Shown: positions 1-12,588, numbered from the stretch's first letter. The stretch: DNA of 64,000 nucleotides from Salvelinus alpinus (GCF_045679555.1 NC_092098.1:22412038-22476037); one strand, 5' to 3'. Numbers and translations: made by a program. The notes: generated by a model not told the origin, from the sequence alone.

Positions 1-761
1 TCTGTAAATTTAGGCTAGAGACATCAGTTGTTTTGCATTGGCTGCATCTCAATCCACTGCATCCACCTACTGTATGTTGCACATCTGTATCTGTGGTGAA
101 AGTTGACAGAGCTAGAGCGGTGTTTTTCAGACCATCAGACAACCCGAAAATCTTTCTTCTCACAAAATTCACAAATAATTTATAGCATCCGAATGGTTTG
201 ACCTACAAGCTATAATGACCCTCTATGGAATGATGAAACTCTCACAAAAATGATGGTGTTCTCCGTTTTGCTCTACAACCCCCACACGCATCTTGGAACT
301 CGTCTGAAGTCGGTACAGCTAATCTGCCAACTTCTGTCTGTAGCGTCCGAACAGTTTGGGCTACACACTAATGACCCCTCTGTGGAAAGGTGAGACTCTC
401 ACGAACACGTACATGTCGGTTTTGCTCTAGGATACCCACAGGTCGCACAAGACTTGTCTAAACGTTCCCCGTTACCAGTTGAATTTTTTTATGGAAGTAT
501 ACTGTATATGGAGACAGCTTAGTGCCAAAAATGAGGGGTTACATACATAAAAAAAAATAAAAAAAATGTTTCCTGATATTTCATGTATCTCTCAGATATA
601 GGACAGACACCTCAGAACAAACTTCCTTTCAATTTTTTGGGGGGGTGAATCTGTAGTGAATATGTCATTCAATGCATTTGTATGGGCTAATAGCCTCTCA
701 AAGTATTAGTCAGAGCATGTACCCACATTTACAAATGCACTCATTAACAATTAATAAATAT
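1..761. repeat. Unclassified repeat-like region with a diverged tandem duplication
   Basis: No gene is visible. Two diverged direct copies of a roughly 90-bp segment start near 183 and 341 (about 158 bp apart). Both contain a tag like AGCRTCCGAA.. followed by CTCTCAC and GTTTTGCTCTA. I do not recognise the family. The stretch 480-760 is A/T-rich and shows nothing else. Confidence 0.45.
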
Positions 762-1380
762 CAACCAATCAATCAAATGTATTTATAAAGCCCTTCTTAC
801 ATCAGCTGATGTCACAAAGTGTGATGCAGAAACCCAGCCTAAAACCCCAAACAGCAAGCAATGTAGATGTAGAAGCATGGTGGCTAGGAAAAACTCCCTC
901 GAAAGGAAAGAACCTAGGAAGAAACCTAGAGAGGAACCAGGCTCTGAGGGGTGGCCAGTCCTCTTCTGGTTGTGCCAGGTGGAGAGTACAACAGTACATG
1001 GCCAAGATGTTCAAACGTTTATAGATGACCAGCAGGGTCAAATAATAATAATCCAAGTAGTTGTAGAGGGTGCAACAGAGGGTGCAAAAGGTCAGCACCT
1101 CAGGAGTAAATGTCAGTTGGCTTTTCATAGCCAAGCATTCAGAGTTCGAGACAGCAGGTGCGGTAGAGAGAGAGAGTCAAAAACAGCAGGTCTGGTACAA
1201 GGTAGCACGTCCGGTGAACAGGTCAGGGTTCCATAGCCGCAGGCAGAACAGTTGAAACTGGAGCAGCAGCACGACCAGGTGGCAAGGAGTCATCAGGCCA
1301 GGTAGTCCTGAGGCATGGTCCTAGGGCTCAGGTCCTTCGAGAGAGAGAAAGAAAGAGAGAAAGAGAGAATTAGAGAGAGC
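762..1380 (-). repeat. High-copy dispersed salmonid repeat with TTTGA-type tail
   Basis: On the minus strand the element ends in a short TTTGATTGATTG-like tail preceded by TTATAAATACA. This is the same 3' end as the + strand fragment at 17252-17388. It carries a GA-rich tract near 1160-1370. The same sequence flanks the large TC microsatellite near 27803. I recognise it as a very common salmonid interspersed repeat, but I cannot name its superfamily. The ORFs that cross it are not genes. Confidence 0.6.
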
Positions 1381-1477
1381 ATACATACCTTTGGATTTTA
1401 AGGGGTTGTTATTACAGTGTGTAATTACATATCAAATTACAGTGTAACAGGTATTGTAATTGATTGTAATAATTTAT

Positions 1478-2300
1478 TTTTTTATTTTTTAAACTTTATT
1501 TAACCAGGTAGGCCAGTTGAGAACAAGTTCTCATTTACAACTGCAACCTGGCCAAGATAATGCAAAGCAGTGTGACAAAAAAACAATAACACAGAGTTAC
1601 ACATGGGATAAACAAACATACAGTCGATAACACAATAGAAACATCTATGTACAGTGTGTGCAAATGTAGTAAGATTAGGGAGGTAAGGCAATAAATAGGC
1701 CATAGTGGCGAAATAATTACAATTTAGCATTAACACTGGAGTGATACATGTGCAGATGATGATGTGCAAGTAGAGACACTGGGGTGCAAAAGAGCAAAAC
1801 ATTTATAATATGGGTTTCAGGTAGTTGGGTGGGCTATTTACAGATGGGCTGTGTACAGGTGTCACGCCCTGACCTGAGATATCTCTGTTTTCTTTATATT
1901 TTGGTTAGGTCAGTGTGTGACAAGGGTGGGTACGTTAGTTTTTGTATTGTCTAGGGTTCTTTGTATGTCTAGGGTTTTTGTAGGTCTAGGTGATTTGTAT
2001 GTCTATGGTGGCCTGATATGGTTCCCAATCAGAGGCAGCTGTTTATCGTTTATAGCCATTTTCGCTTTGGTGTTCGTGGGTTCTTGTTCTATGTTTAGTT
2101 GCCTGTCTGCACTACTCATATTAGCTTCACGGTTCGTTTTGTTATTTTGTTTGTTTGTTCAGTGTTCGTTCTTATAATAAAGAAGAATGTACGCTTACCA
2201 CGCTGCGCATTGGTTTCCTCCTTACAACGGCCTTGACAACAGGTGCAGTAATCGGTAAGCTGCTCTGACAGCTGATGCTTAAAATTTGTTACCATGCTTG
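1478..2300 (-). repeat. RSg-type LINE-tail repeat, split by a solo LTR
   Basis: Read on the minus strand, this ends in GGTTAAATAAAG preceded by the GAGAACTTGTTCTCAACTGG motif of the salmonid RSg-type LINE tail. The repeat is interrupted at 1860-2238 by an LTR and continues at 2239. A second copy lies on the + strand at 15200-15775. It has no coding capacity here. Confidence 0.65.
1860..2238 (+). mobile_element. Solo LTR, family A (TGTCACGCCCTGACC type)
   Basis: A 379-bp element starts TGTCACG and ends TGACA. It is flanked by the 5-bp direct repeat ACAGG (1855-1859 and 2239-2243). Near its start it contains an imperfect inverted pair (TCACGCCCTGACC with GGTCAGTGTGTGA). No internal region is attached, so it is a solo LTR. 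Four related copies lie at 15338-15500, 25147-25500, 58172-58569 and 63939-64000. TSD length fits LTR retrotransposons; the superfamily is not resolved. Confidence 0.75.
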
Positions 2301-3160
2301 TTTCAAATGTTCAAGTTTACGATTGCTTCTGAACACACCATGTTTTAGCCTGCGCATACCACATGATAAATGTTAGCCAATTGTAAACTGACCACGTCAT
2401 TGACACAACTCTGCAATAAAGGGCTCTGGAGTCTGATGCTCAGGCCCAGGTCAAGCTTTCTTTTGAAATTCATGGAAGCTTATGAGCGCTACGGAAAAAC
2501 GGGGAGTTCGCATCATTTTTTTTAATTTTTTACAATTGTTAACTCATTTAACGGAGCATTTCCAGCAAACCCAAATTTGTTCATTGAAGTTTCCACATCA
2601 TTCGTTAGGTCGCGGAAAATGTTCTCATAACATAAAACTGTCCTGTCGTGCTGATGATTATAGAATGTTTGTAAAAAAACATTCACCTGGTGTTGTGGAA
2701 ACGTTCCTAGAACACATGTAATCTGTTCTTTAAAGATGATCAGAATGTTTTATTAGGTTGAGGGAACAGTCTGGTGGGAACATTGTGAGGTGTATTAATT
2801 ATGAAATGTATTAATTAAAAGTATTAATTATGAAAAATATGAATAACATTCCACCATTGAGACCACTCATTTGACTGCAGGAAAAGGCTACAGGTTCCCA
2901 GAACATTTAATTAAGTTATGGGAGTTGTCTGGGGATGTTGCAAGAATATTCTTGTGATATATAAGTTGCACAAAACATTCCCTCAATGTTGCACAATGTT
3001 CTATGATTTCCAAATAAGTCTGTATATTTCGTTCATGGGCATATTTGTTTTCGGTTTATCATAATATTCCATAGATGTTCACGCAATATACATTATACCT
3101 TTCTTAGAGGTCCTCAGAACATTGCAAAAACATTTCGAAAATGTTAAAGTTTTACATAAT
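2301..3160. other. Non-coding region, AT-rich, no gene seen
   Basis: The sequence repeatedly shows short GGGAACATT / AACGTTCC / GTTCTCATAA-like motifs, as seen in diffuse fish repeats. No open frame resembles a known protein. Confidence 0.4.
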
Positions 3161-6100
3161 ATTAAATCAAATCAATTCTAATTATATTTGTTATACACCT
3201 GTTTAGCAGATGTTAATACAGGTGTAGCGAAATGCTTGTGTTTCTAGCTCCAACAGTGCAGTAATATCTGACAAGTAATATCAAAAAATTTCACAACAAA
3301 TACCTAACACACACAAATCTAAGTAAGGGAATGGAATTAAGAATATATATATGGATGGGCAATGTCAGAGCGCAATAGACTGAGATAGAGTAGATAGTAT
3401 AGAATACAGCATATACATACTGATTGAGACGAGTAATGCAAGATATGTAAATATTAATAAAGAGACATTATTTAAAGTGACTAGTGTTCCATTTATTAAA
3501 GTAGCCAATGATTTCAAGTGTGTGTATGTAGGCTGCAGCCTCTCTGTGCTAGTGTTGGCTATTTAACAGTCTGATGGCCTTGAGATAGAAGCTGTTTTTC
3601 AGTCTCTCGGGTCCCAGCTTTGATGCACCTGTACTGACCTCGCGTTCGGGATGATGGCGAGGTGAACAGGCAGTGGCTTGGGTGGTTGTTGTCCTTGATG
3701 ATCTTTTTGGCCTCCCTATGACACCGGGTGCTGTAGGTGTCCTGGAGGGCAGGAAGTTTGCCCCCGGTGATGCATTGTGCAGACCGCACCACCCTCTGGA
3801 GAGCCCTGCGGGTGTGGGCGGTGCAGTTGCCGTACCAGGTGGTGATACAGCCGACAGGATGCTCTCAATTGTGCATCTGTAAAAGTTTGTGAAGGTTTTA
3901 TGTGACAAGCAGAATTTCTTCAACCTCTGTGTGGGTGGACCATTTCAGTTTGTCGGTGATGTGTACGCCGAGGAACTTAAAACCTTCCACCTTCTCCACT
4001 GGTGTCCCGTCGATGTGGATCGGGGGGTGCTCCCTCTGCTGTTTCCTGAAGTCCACAATCATCTTTTTTGTTTTGTTGACGTTGAGTGAGAGGTTATTTT
4101 CCTGTCACCACACTCCCAGAGCCCTCACCTCCTCCCCGTAAGCTGACTCATCGTTGTTTGTAATCAAGCCTACTACTGTTGTGTCATCTGCAAACTCGAT
4201 GATTTATTTGGAGGAATGCATGTCCACGCAGTCATGGGTGAACACGGAGTACAAGAGGGGGCTGAGCACGCACCCTTGCGGGACCTCAGTGTTGAGGATC
4301 AGCGAAGTGGAGGCGTTGTTTCCTACCTTCACCACCTTGGGGACGGCCAATCAGGAAGTCCAGGACCTAATTGCACAGGGCAGGTTTCAGACACAGGGCC
4401 TCGAGCTTAATTATGAGCTTGGAGGGTACTATGGTGTTGAATGCTGAGCTATAGTCAAATGAACAGCATTCTTACATAGGTATTCCTCTTGTCCAGATGG
4501 GATAGGGCAGTGTGCAGTGTGACAGCGATTGCATTGTCTGTGGACCTATTAGGTCGGTAAGCAAATTGGAGTGGGTCTAGGGTGACAGGTAAGGTGAAGG
4601 TGATCTGATCCTTGACTAGTCTCTCAAAGCACTTCATGATGACAGAAGTGAGTGTTACGGGGCAATAGTCATTTAGTTCAGTTACCTCTGCATTCTTGGA
4701 AACAGGGACAATGGTGGCCATCTTGAAGCATGTGGGGACAGCAGACTGGGATAGGGAGAGATTAAATATGTCTGTAAACACACCAAACAGCTGGTCTGCG
4801 CATGCTCTGAGGACGCGGCTAGGGATGCCTTCTGGGCCGGCAGCCTTGAGAGGGTTAACACGTTTAAATGTTTTACTCACGTCGGCCACGGAGAAGGAGA
4901 GCCCACAGTTGTAGCTGGCCTCGTCGGTGGCACTGTGCTATCCTCAAAGCGGGCAAAGAACGTGTTTAGCTGTATGGGAGCAAGGCGTCGGTGTCAGCGA
5001 CGTAGCTGGTTTTCCTTTTGTAGTCCGTGATTGCCTGTAGACCCTGCCACATACGTCTCATGTCTGAGCCATTAAAATTGCTACTCCACTTTGTCTCTAT
5101 ACTGACGTTTCACCTGTTTGATTTCCTTACGGAGGGAATGACCACTCTGTTTGTATTCTGCCATATTCCCAGTCCCCTTGCCATGGTTAAATGCGATTGT
5201 TCACGCTTTCAGTTTAGCACGAATGCTGCCATCTATCCACGGTTTCTGGTTAATTAAGATAGTTTCTAATAGTCACAGTAGGTAGAAGATATCCTATGCA
5301 CTGCTTGATAAACTCAGTAACCGTCTTGGTGTATATGTCAATATTATTCTCCAAAGCTACCCGGAACATATCCCAGTCCGCGTGATCAAAACAACATTGA
5401 AGCATGGATTCTGATTGGTCAGACCAGCGTTGAATAGTCCTTACTTCCTGTTAAAGTTTCTGCCTGTAGGAAGGGAGGAGCAAAATTGAGTCGTGGTCAG
5501 ATTTGCCGAAAAGAGTGCGGGGGAGGGCCTTGTATGCATCCTGGAAGTTGGAGTAGCAATGGTCGAATGTTTTTCTAGCGCGAGTGCTACAATCGATATG
5601 TTGATAGAATTTAGGAAGCCTTTTCCTCAAATTTGCTTTGTTAAAATCCCTTGCTACAATAAATGCAGCCTCAGGATATATGGTTTCCAGTTTGCATAAA
5701 GTCCAGTGAAGTTCCTTGAGGGCCGTTGTGGTATCAGCTTGAGGGGGTATATACATTGTGACAATAACCGAAGAGAATTCTCTTGGGAGATAACTTCTTG
5801 GAACTATAGGGGGTGCTGTTCCGCATTAGCATATTTGGGTCTCCAAATTAAACTGCCTCGTGCTAAATTCTTGATCGTACAATATGCATATTATTGTTAT
5901 TATTGGATAGAAAACACCTTCTAGTTTCTATAGAAGTTGGAATTTTGTCTCTGAGTGGTACAGAACAATATCTACAGCACTTTTCATGACAGGGGTCAGA
6001 TTTCAGAAATTTTTACCCCTGATCTGGAGTCTGTTTTTAAGGCGACAGTGAATGCTATGAAGAAACCGACACTGCCTACGTCTTCCTCTGGGTGTCTGTA

Positions 6101-8230
6101 CGTCATCACGTTTTGAATGGAATCGATTGCACAATCACAGCCATTATAAAACCACAAAATGTATAGGGACCTCCCTTTCTCGTCGCGCGCCTGAAGCGTG
6201 AAGGACATCGGACTTGCCTCATTCCAAATCGTTGTCTAACCAGCAATATTTCTCCGGTCATGTTTTCAGTCGTTATAGTTGTTAAAAACATCATAATGTA
6301 GTTAATTTGAACCGTTTTATAGCAATTTATATCCGTTTAGTGCGATTTTGAGGAATTTCTTTGTTGTGCACTCTGAAACTTTGGACACGTTTTGTGGTCC
6401 CGTTCGATCGTTAGTGGATATTTCCAAGGACAGAGGACATCTATCGACCAAAAGACGTTTATAACATAGAAAGGATACATTGCCCAAGAATCTGATGCAA
6501 GAACAGCTCAAAGTAAGCAATATTTAATATGATAAATCGTTGTTCTGTCAAAATATTTTAAACGCATATTTCGCCATTTTGTTTGGTATAGCTTCACTTG
6601 GCGAACCCTGTATTGAAAAGTAAGGATAATTTTAAAAATGTAAATCAGCGGTTGCATTAAGAACTAATTTGTCTTTCGATTCCTGTCAACCCTGTATTTT
6701 TTAGTCAAGTATATGATTAGCTTTCGATTAAACTAGATCACTCTGAAAGCTGACGTTCCTCATTTTGAGGCTTGAGTTGTGACTATTTCCATTGTATAAC
6801 CACGGTTTTGTATGGCTAAATATGCACCTTTTCGAACAAACTGTATATGTATGTTGTAAAATGATGTTACAGGAGTGTCATCGGAAGAATTCTGAGAAGG
6901 TTAGTGAAAAAATTAATATATTTTGGCGGTGATTACGTTATAGCGCTCTTTGGCTGGAATCGATGCTCTGGTAACGTTTTCACATGTGGTATGCTAACTT
7001 ATCGATTTATTGTGTTTTCGCTGTAAAACGCTTAGAAAATCTGAAATATTGTCTGGAATCACAAGATCTGGGTCTTTCCATTGCTATGCTTTGTCTATTT
7101 TTATGAAATGTTTTATGATGAGTAAATTGGTCATACACGTTGCTCTATCTAGTAATTCTAGTCGATTTGTGATGGTCGGTGCAATTGTAAACTGTGATTT
7201 CTACCTGAAATATGCACTTTTTTCTAACAACACCTATCCTATACCATAAATATGTTATCAGACTGTCATCTGATGAGTTTTTTTCTTGGTTTGTAGCTAT
7301 CAATATCTTAGATTAGCCGAATTGGTGATAGCACCTGAAGTAGTAAGAAACTGATGGAGTTAGAAAAGTGGTGTATTTTGCTAACGTGTTTAGCTAATAG
7401 ATTTACATATTTTGTCTTCCCTGTAAAACATTTAAAAAATCTGAAATGGTGGCTTTATTCACAAGATCTGTATCTTTCATCTGGTGTCTTGGACTTGTGA
7501 TTTAATGATATTTAGATGCTACTATCTACTTGTGAAGCTATGCTAGCTATGCTAATCAGTGTGTGGGGGGGGTGGGGGGTGATCCCGGACCCGGGGTAGA
7601 GGCTCGTGAAAGGATAATACGGTCAGCATTTGATTGTGAGGTATTCAAGTTCGGGTGAACAAAAGGACTTGAGTTCCTGTATGCTATTACAGTACACCAT
7701 GAGTTGTTAATCATGAAACATACACCCCCTTCTTCTTCTTCAAGGAGAGATGTTTAATCCTGTCGGCGCGATGGACAGAGAATCCAGATGGCCAACTCCG
7801 ACAGTATATCCCGGGAGAGCCAGGTTTCCGTGAAACAGAGTATGTTACAATCCCAGATTTTTCTCTGGAAAGAAACTCTTGCCCTGATCTCATAAACCTT
7901 GTTATCCAGGGGCTGAACACTAGCGAGTAATATACTCGGAAGTGGTGGGTGGTGAGCGCGCCTCCTAAGTGACTAGAAGACTGCTCCGACTACCTCATCT
8001 CTGCCGGCGTTGTTTTGGGTCGGCCTCTGGAATAAGTTCAATTGCACTGAAACAAAGGCTCCGCCTCGGGGAAGTCGTTTTCCTGGTCGTAATGCTGATA
8101 ATACTGGTGAGTTACCGCTGTTCTGATACCCAATCGTTATTCCAGGCTGTATGTAATAACACATAACATTTTCTGGGATAACAATGTAAGAAATACATAG
8201 TACATATTACCACAACATTTTAGCATGCAA
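3161..8230 (-). mobile_element. LINE (Rex/CR1-L2 group), copy 1, split by a TTAA-type element
   Basis: This is a non-LTR retrotransposon read on the minus strand. The 3' tail is near 3161 (TTTGATTTAA type). The C-terminal reverse-transcriptase part is at 3549-3923, the central RT at 4455-4889 (motifs [17 protein letters not shown] and MKCFERLV), and the C-terminal endonuclease at 5451-5756 (ends KSDHDSILLLPSY). A 1.8-kb element sits at 5794-7613. The N-terminal endonuclease follows beyond it at 7618-7920 (motif like FTETWLSRD). Frames are disrupted in many places, so it is dead. The 5' boundary near 8230 is approximate. Confidence 0.8.
5794..7613 (+). mobile_element. TTAA-type non-autonomous element, family F1 (copy 1)
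   Basis: A 1820-bp non-coding insertion lies in the LINE. It is flanked by ATAA on both sides (5790-5793 and 7614-7617), and removing one copy rejoins LINE sequence. It starts CTTCTTGGAAC and ends GCTCGTGAAAGG. Inside are a TATGCATATTATT block and two related ~0.4-kb units, each with a GTCATC.GA-type motif near 6871 and 7260. The 4-bp TTAA-like target suggests piggyBac-type mobilisation (inference). No transposase is present. Copies 2 and 3 are at 42531-44361 and 61306-63133. Confidence 0.7.
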
Positions 8231-8323
8231 ATTTGTAGCTCCTTAAAGCACACAAAAACTGATTAGAATACATCCCCATTATGTTTTTACACAACTTTAG
8301 CTGAATAACGTCCCACTTACCTT

Positions 8324-10609
8324 ATGTGCATCGGCAACGTAATACCCACAGCAACGATTAAAACATTCCCAAACCAGAAACCGTGGATTGATGGCAGCAT
8401 TCGCGTGAAACTGAAAGCGCGAACCACTGCTTTTAACCAGGGCAAGGTGACCGGAAACATGACCGAATACAAACAGTGTAGCTATTCCCTCCGCAAGGCA
8501 ATCAAACAAGCTAAGTGCCAGTATAGAGACAAAGTAGAGTCGCAATTCAACAGCTCAGACACAAGAGGTATGTGGCAGGGTCTACAGTCAATCACGGATT
8601 ACAAAAAGAAAACCAGCCCCGTCGCGGACCAGGATGTCTTGCTCCCAGACAGACTAAGTAACTTTTTTGCTCGCTTTGAGGACAATACAGTGCCACTGAC
8701 ACGGCCCAAACATTTAAACATGTTAACCCTCGCAAGGCTGCAGGCCCAGGCGGCATTCCCAGCCGCGTCCTCAGAGCATGCGCAGACCAGCTGGCTGGTG
8801 TGTTTAAGGACATATTCAATCAATTCTTATCCCAGTCTGCTGTTCCCACATGCTTCAAGAGGGCCACCATTGTTCCTGTTCCCAAGAAAGCTAAGGTAAC
8901 TGAGCTAAACGACTATCCTCCCGTAGCACTCACTTCCGTCATCATGAAGTGCTTTGAGAGACTAGTCAAGGACCATATACCTCCACCCTACCTGACACCC
9001 TAGACCCACTACAATTTGCTTACCGACCCAATAGGTCCACAGACGACGCAATCGCAACCACACTGCACACTGCCCTAACCCATCTGGACAAGAGGAATAC
9101 CTATGTGAGAATGCTGTTCATCGACTACAGCTCAGCATTAAACACCATAGTACCATCCAAACTCGTCATCAAGCTCGAGACCTGGGTCTCGACCCCGCCC
9201 TGTGCAACTGAGTACTGGACTTCCTGACGGGCCGCCCCCAGGTGGTGAGGGTAGGTAACAACATCTCCACCCCGCTGATCCTCAACACTGGGGCCCCACA
9301 AGGGTGTGTTCTGAGCCCTCTCCTGTACTCCCTGTTCACCCACGACTGCGTGGCCATGCACGCCTCCAACTCAATCATCAAGTTTGCGGACGACACTACA
9401 GTGGTTGGCTTGATTACCAACAACGACGAGACGGCCTACAGGGAGGAGGTGAGGGCCCTCGGAGTGTGGTGTCAGGAAAATAACCTCACACTCAACGTCA
9501 ACAAAACAAAGGAGATGATTGTGGACTTCAGGAAACAGCCGAGGGAGCACCCCCCTATCCACATCGACGGGACAGTAGTGGAGAGGGTAGTAAGTTTTAT
9601 GTTCCTTGGTGTACACGTCACGGACAAACTGAATTGGTCCACCCACACAGACAGCGTTGTGAAGAAGGCACAGCAGCGCCTCTTCAACCTCAGGAGGCTG
9701 AAGAAATTCGGCTTGTCACCAAAAGCACTCACAAACTTCTACAGATGCACAATCGAGAGCATCCTGTCGGGCTGTATCACCGCCTGGTACGGCAACTGCT
9801 CCGCCCACAACCGTAAGGCTCTCCAGAGGGTAGTGAGGTCTGCACAACGCATCACCGGGGGCAAACTACCTGCCCTCCAGGACACCTACACCACCCGATG
9901 TCACAGGAAGGCCATAAAGATCATCAAGGACAACAACCACCCGAGCCACTGCCTGTTCACCCTGTTATCATCCAGAAGGCGAGGTCAGTACAGGTGCATC
10001 AAAGCAGGGACCGAGAGACTGAAAAACAGCTTCTATCTCAAGGCCATCAGACTGTTAAACAGCCACCACTAACATTTAGTGGCCGCTGCCAACATACTGA
10101 CTCAACTCCAGCCACTTTAATAATGGGAATTGATGGAAATGTATGTAAAAATGTATCACTAGCCACTTTAAACAATGCCACTTAATATAATGTTTACATA
10201 CCCTACATTACTCATCTCATATGTATATGTATATACTGTACTCTATATCATCTACTGCATCTTGCCATCTTTATGTAATACATGTATCACTAGCCACTTT
10301 AAACTATGCCACTTTATGTTTATATACCCTACATTACTCATCTCATATGTATATACTGTACTCTATACCATCTACTACATCTTGCCTATGCCGTTCTGTA
10401 CCATCACTCATTCATATATCTTTATGTACATATTCTTTATCCCTTTACACTTGTGTGTATAAGGTAGTAGTTGTGGAATTGTTAGGTTAGATTACTCGTT
10501 GGTTATTACTGCATTGTCGGAACTAGAAGCACAAGCATTTCGCTACACTCGCATTAACATCTGCTAACCATGTGTATGTGACAAATAAAATTTGATTTGA
10601 TTTGATTTG
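8324..10609 (+). mobile_element. LINE (Rex/CR1-L2 group), copy 2, 5'-truncated
   Basis: This is the same family as the minus-strand copy at 3161-8230, in inverted head-to-head orientation. RT fragments begin near 8330. The longest open part is 9242-10072, with [16 protein letters not shown] and the catalytic FADD motif (9383-9394), then the LINE C-terminal domain ending [10 protein letters not shown]. Upstream frames are broken, so it is inactive. The 3' UTR holds a ~131-bp tandem duplication (units starting at 10154 and 10285). The element ends in AATAAAATTTGATTTGATTT. The 5' end is truncated relative to copy 1. Confidence 0.85.
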
Positions 10610-10634
10610 AAAACCCCCATTACATTTCATTACT

Positions 10635-10720
10635 TTAATGTTACTTATAAAACTTTTATCCAAAGCGACTTACAGTCAAGCGTGCATAAATTGTTACGTA
10701 TGGTACCACCTCCCATACAT
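10635..10720 (+). repeat. L2-type LINE 3'-end fragment
   Basis: The string ATCCAAAGCGACTTACAGTC matches the conserved 3' end of fish L2 LINEs. It is short and non-coding. Confidence 0.5.
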
Positions 10721-11176
10721 TACAATAGCTTCATCCTTGTGTTGTTATGTGTTAATAACATTTAGACTACGTTACCCAGCAAGCTATGCGGGGGGCAGGG
10801 GGTTGAAGAATGTCTTGCATGGCTAAACATGGAGTGTTTCTAGCTGAAGTATATGTTCATTAAAAGTAGTTAAACCTACACCCCGGTTTGTCATTATATA
10901 AGGAACAAACATAACAATCCTAGACTGGCCTTTTCTTAGCAAGATAACAACAAATTGATCGTCTTTCAACCTGCCTTAAATAATGTCATAGCCTTTCTGT
11001 TGGTTATAGATTCAGTCAACACCATAAAACCCACATTGGACTGACTGTAATGGGAGGTACTGTAAACAGACAGTACCTGAGAGATGAGACAAACTGAGAG
11101 CTTGTTGCTTGGAAACGGTTTGCCTCACAGAGTGCACAGGATGTGCCCCAATGTTAGAGATTCAACACCTAACCTA
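10721..11176. other. Upstream flank of odorant receptor 1, no gene seen
   Basis: No repeat or coding sequence is recognised. It may hold distal regulatory DNA of the receptor at 11644. Confidence 0.4.
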
Positions 11177-11184
11177 ATAAAAGG
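11177..11184 (+). promoter_or_regulatory. TATA-type box upstream of odorant receptor 1
   Basis: ATAAAAGG is followed by GTGATGTTATTTGACT. The same ATAAAAGG..GTGATG arrangement lies at 26108 before the paralogous receptor. It is 467 bp upstream of the ATG; the paralog's is 505 bp upstream. Likely core promoter, inferred from the shared sequence. A donor-like ATGGTAAGAG at 11279-11288 and acceptor-like CAG sites at 11610, 11622 and 11643 suggest a non-coding first exon and a 5'-UTR intron. Confidence 0.55.
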
Positions 11185-11643
11185 TGGTGATGTTATTTGA
11201 CTGGCCTCAGTTGTGGGGTTGTGTGTCAGACCGGGTGAACAGGACACACAGACAGTCCAACTGTCTCTTTCTTTGTCAATGGTAAGAGATGTTAAAATAG
11301 TATTACAGTATGATCAAATAAGGATATTGGATTTATTGGTGCTGTATCTGGTGTATTGTTGACTGTGTGGTTGACTGATTCATATTGTCGTATTTTCTCT
11401 AGGCTCTCCATAGCCTGGAATACACGCTAAATATTGCTACTGTTCACTACTGTTCCTGCTCCAATTGAGAAGGACTTGGAATCAGCAAAAGAATTGCAGG
11501 TCCAATTAGCATTACTTCAGAAACAAGCACAAAACCCCAACTGTTTCAGTGAAGGTATGCATGGACGGAATCATTGAGGTGAAACAATAGTGTAACGGAG
11601 CACATTTCAGTTGGTATTTCAGTCTCGGCTCTCCGCCCCACAG

Positions 11644-12588
11644 ATGGAGAACCACACATTCAGCATGGACCTTCTCAAGCTAGAGGGGGTTAAAGTAATT
11701 TATCAGTCCACCTACCCTGCCTTCATCATCCTCCTTGTCATCTACATCTTCACAATGGTGGCCAACATCGGCCTCACAGTGCTCATCTGCATGGAGAGGA
11801 GCCTGCACCAGCCCATGTACATCCTCGTTTGCAACATGTCTTTCAACGATGCTCTCAGTATCACAACCATCATACCTCGAGTGCTGTTCGACATTTTAAC
11901 ACCTAGATCAGACAGATATATTACCTACAATGAGTGTTTCACCCAAGCATTCTTGGGTCACTGGTTTGGTTCAAACTTCCATACGATACTGATGATCATG
12001 GCTTTTGACAGGTATGTGGCCATCTGTAATCCTCTGCGATACGCCACCATCATGAACAACAAAATGCTGGTTAAGCTGTGTGTGTTTGCCTGGGTGGTGT
12101 CCCTTGTCTTTGTGGCTGTCCTCCTGGGCCTCACCCTCCGCTTGTCACGCTGCAGGTCGGAAATCATCAACCCTTGGTGTGACAATGCCTCATTATTCAA
12201 GCTCTCCTGTGAGAGTGTGCTTATAAATAACATTTATGGACTATTTTTCACCACTATCTTCTTCATCACCTCCATGGGGAGTATGGCTCTGACATACATT
12301 AGAATCACCATGGTGTGTGTGAGGAGTAAGAGCAAGTCGCTGAACAGCAAAGCTCTGCACACCTGTTTCACACACCTGGCTGTATACCTCATTATGCTGA
12401 TGACAGGTTTCATCATTGTCTTTCTTCATCGGTACCCACAGTGGTCAGACCACAGGAAACTTGCATCAATTATGTTTTATGTGGTTCCTCCTGCACTGAA
12501 CCCCATTATCTATGGGATGCAGTCCAAAGACATTCGCAAACTAGTTGTAAATATCTCCCATTGCAAGAAAGTTTCTCCATTAGTTTAA
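11644..12588 (+). CDS. Odorant receptor 1 (class A GPCR), intact
   Basis: This is a seven-transmembrane odorant receptor of 314 aa, expected in the ciliary membrane of olfactory neurons coupling to a Golf-type G protein. The ATG at 11644 is chosen because the open frame upstream begins at a TTG. The receptor then starts MENHTF with an N-glycosylation site at Asn3, as in its paralog at 26613. Approximate TM segments: 24-50, 58-80, 98-120, 143-165, 197-222, 242-262, 272-292. Motifs: HQPMYILVCNMSFND (TM2), [15 protein letters not shown] (120-133), conserved Cys98, SKALHTCFTHL before TM6 and NPIIY (286-290). The coding part is a single exon. No disruption is visible. It aligns without gaps to the receptor at 26613. 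The ligand is unknown. Confidence 0.93.
   Translation: MENHTFSMDLLKLEGVKVIYQSTYPAFIILLVIYIFTMVANIGLTVLICMERSLHQPMYILVCNMSFNDALSITTIIPRVLFDILTPRSDRYITYNECFTQAFLGHWFGSNFHTILMIMAFDRYVAICNPLRYATIMNNKMLVKLCVFAWVVSLVFVAVLLGLTLRLSRCRSEIINPWCDNASLFKLSCESVLINNIYGLFFTTIFFITSMGSMALTYIRITMVCVRSKSKSLNSKALHTCFTHLAVYLIMLMTGFIIVFLHRYPQWSDHRKLASIMFYVVPPALNPIIYGMQSKDIRKLVVNISHCKKVSPLV

Noticed and set aside
802-1255. Overlapping frames on both strands
   Set aside because: They lie inside a high-copy dispersed repeat and have no conserved protein.
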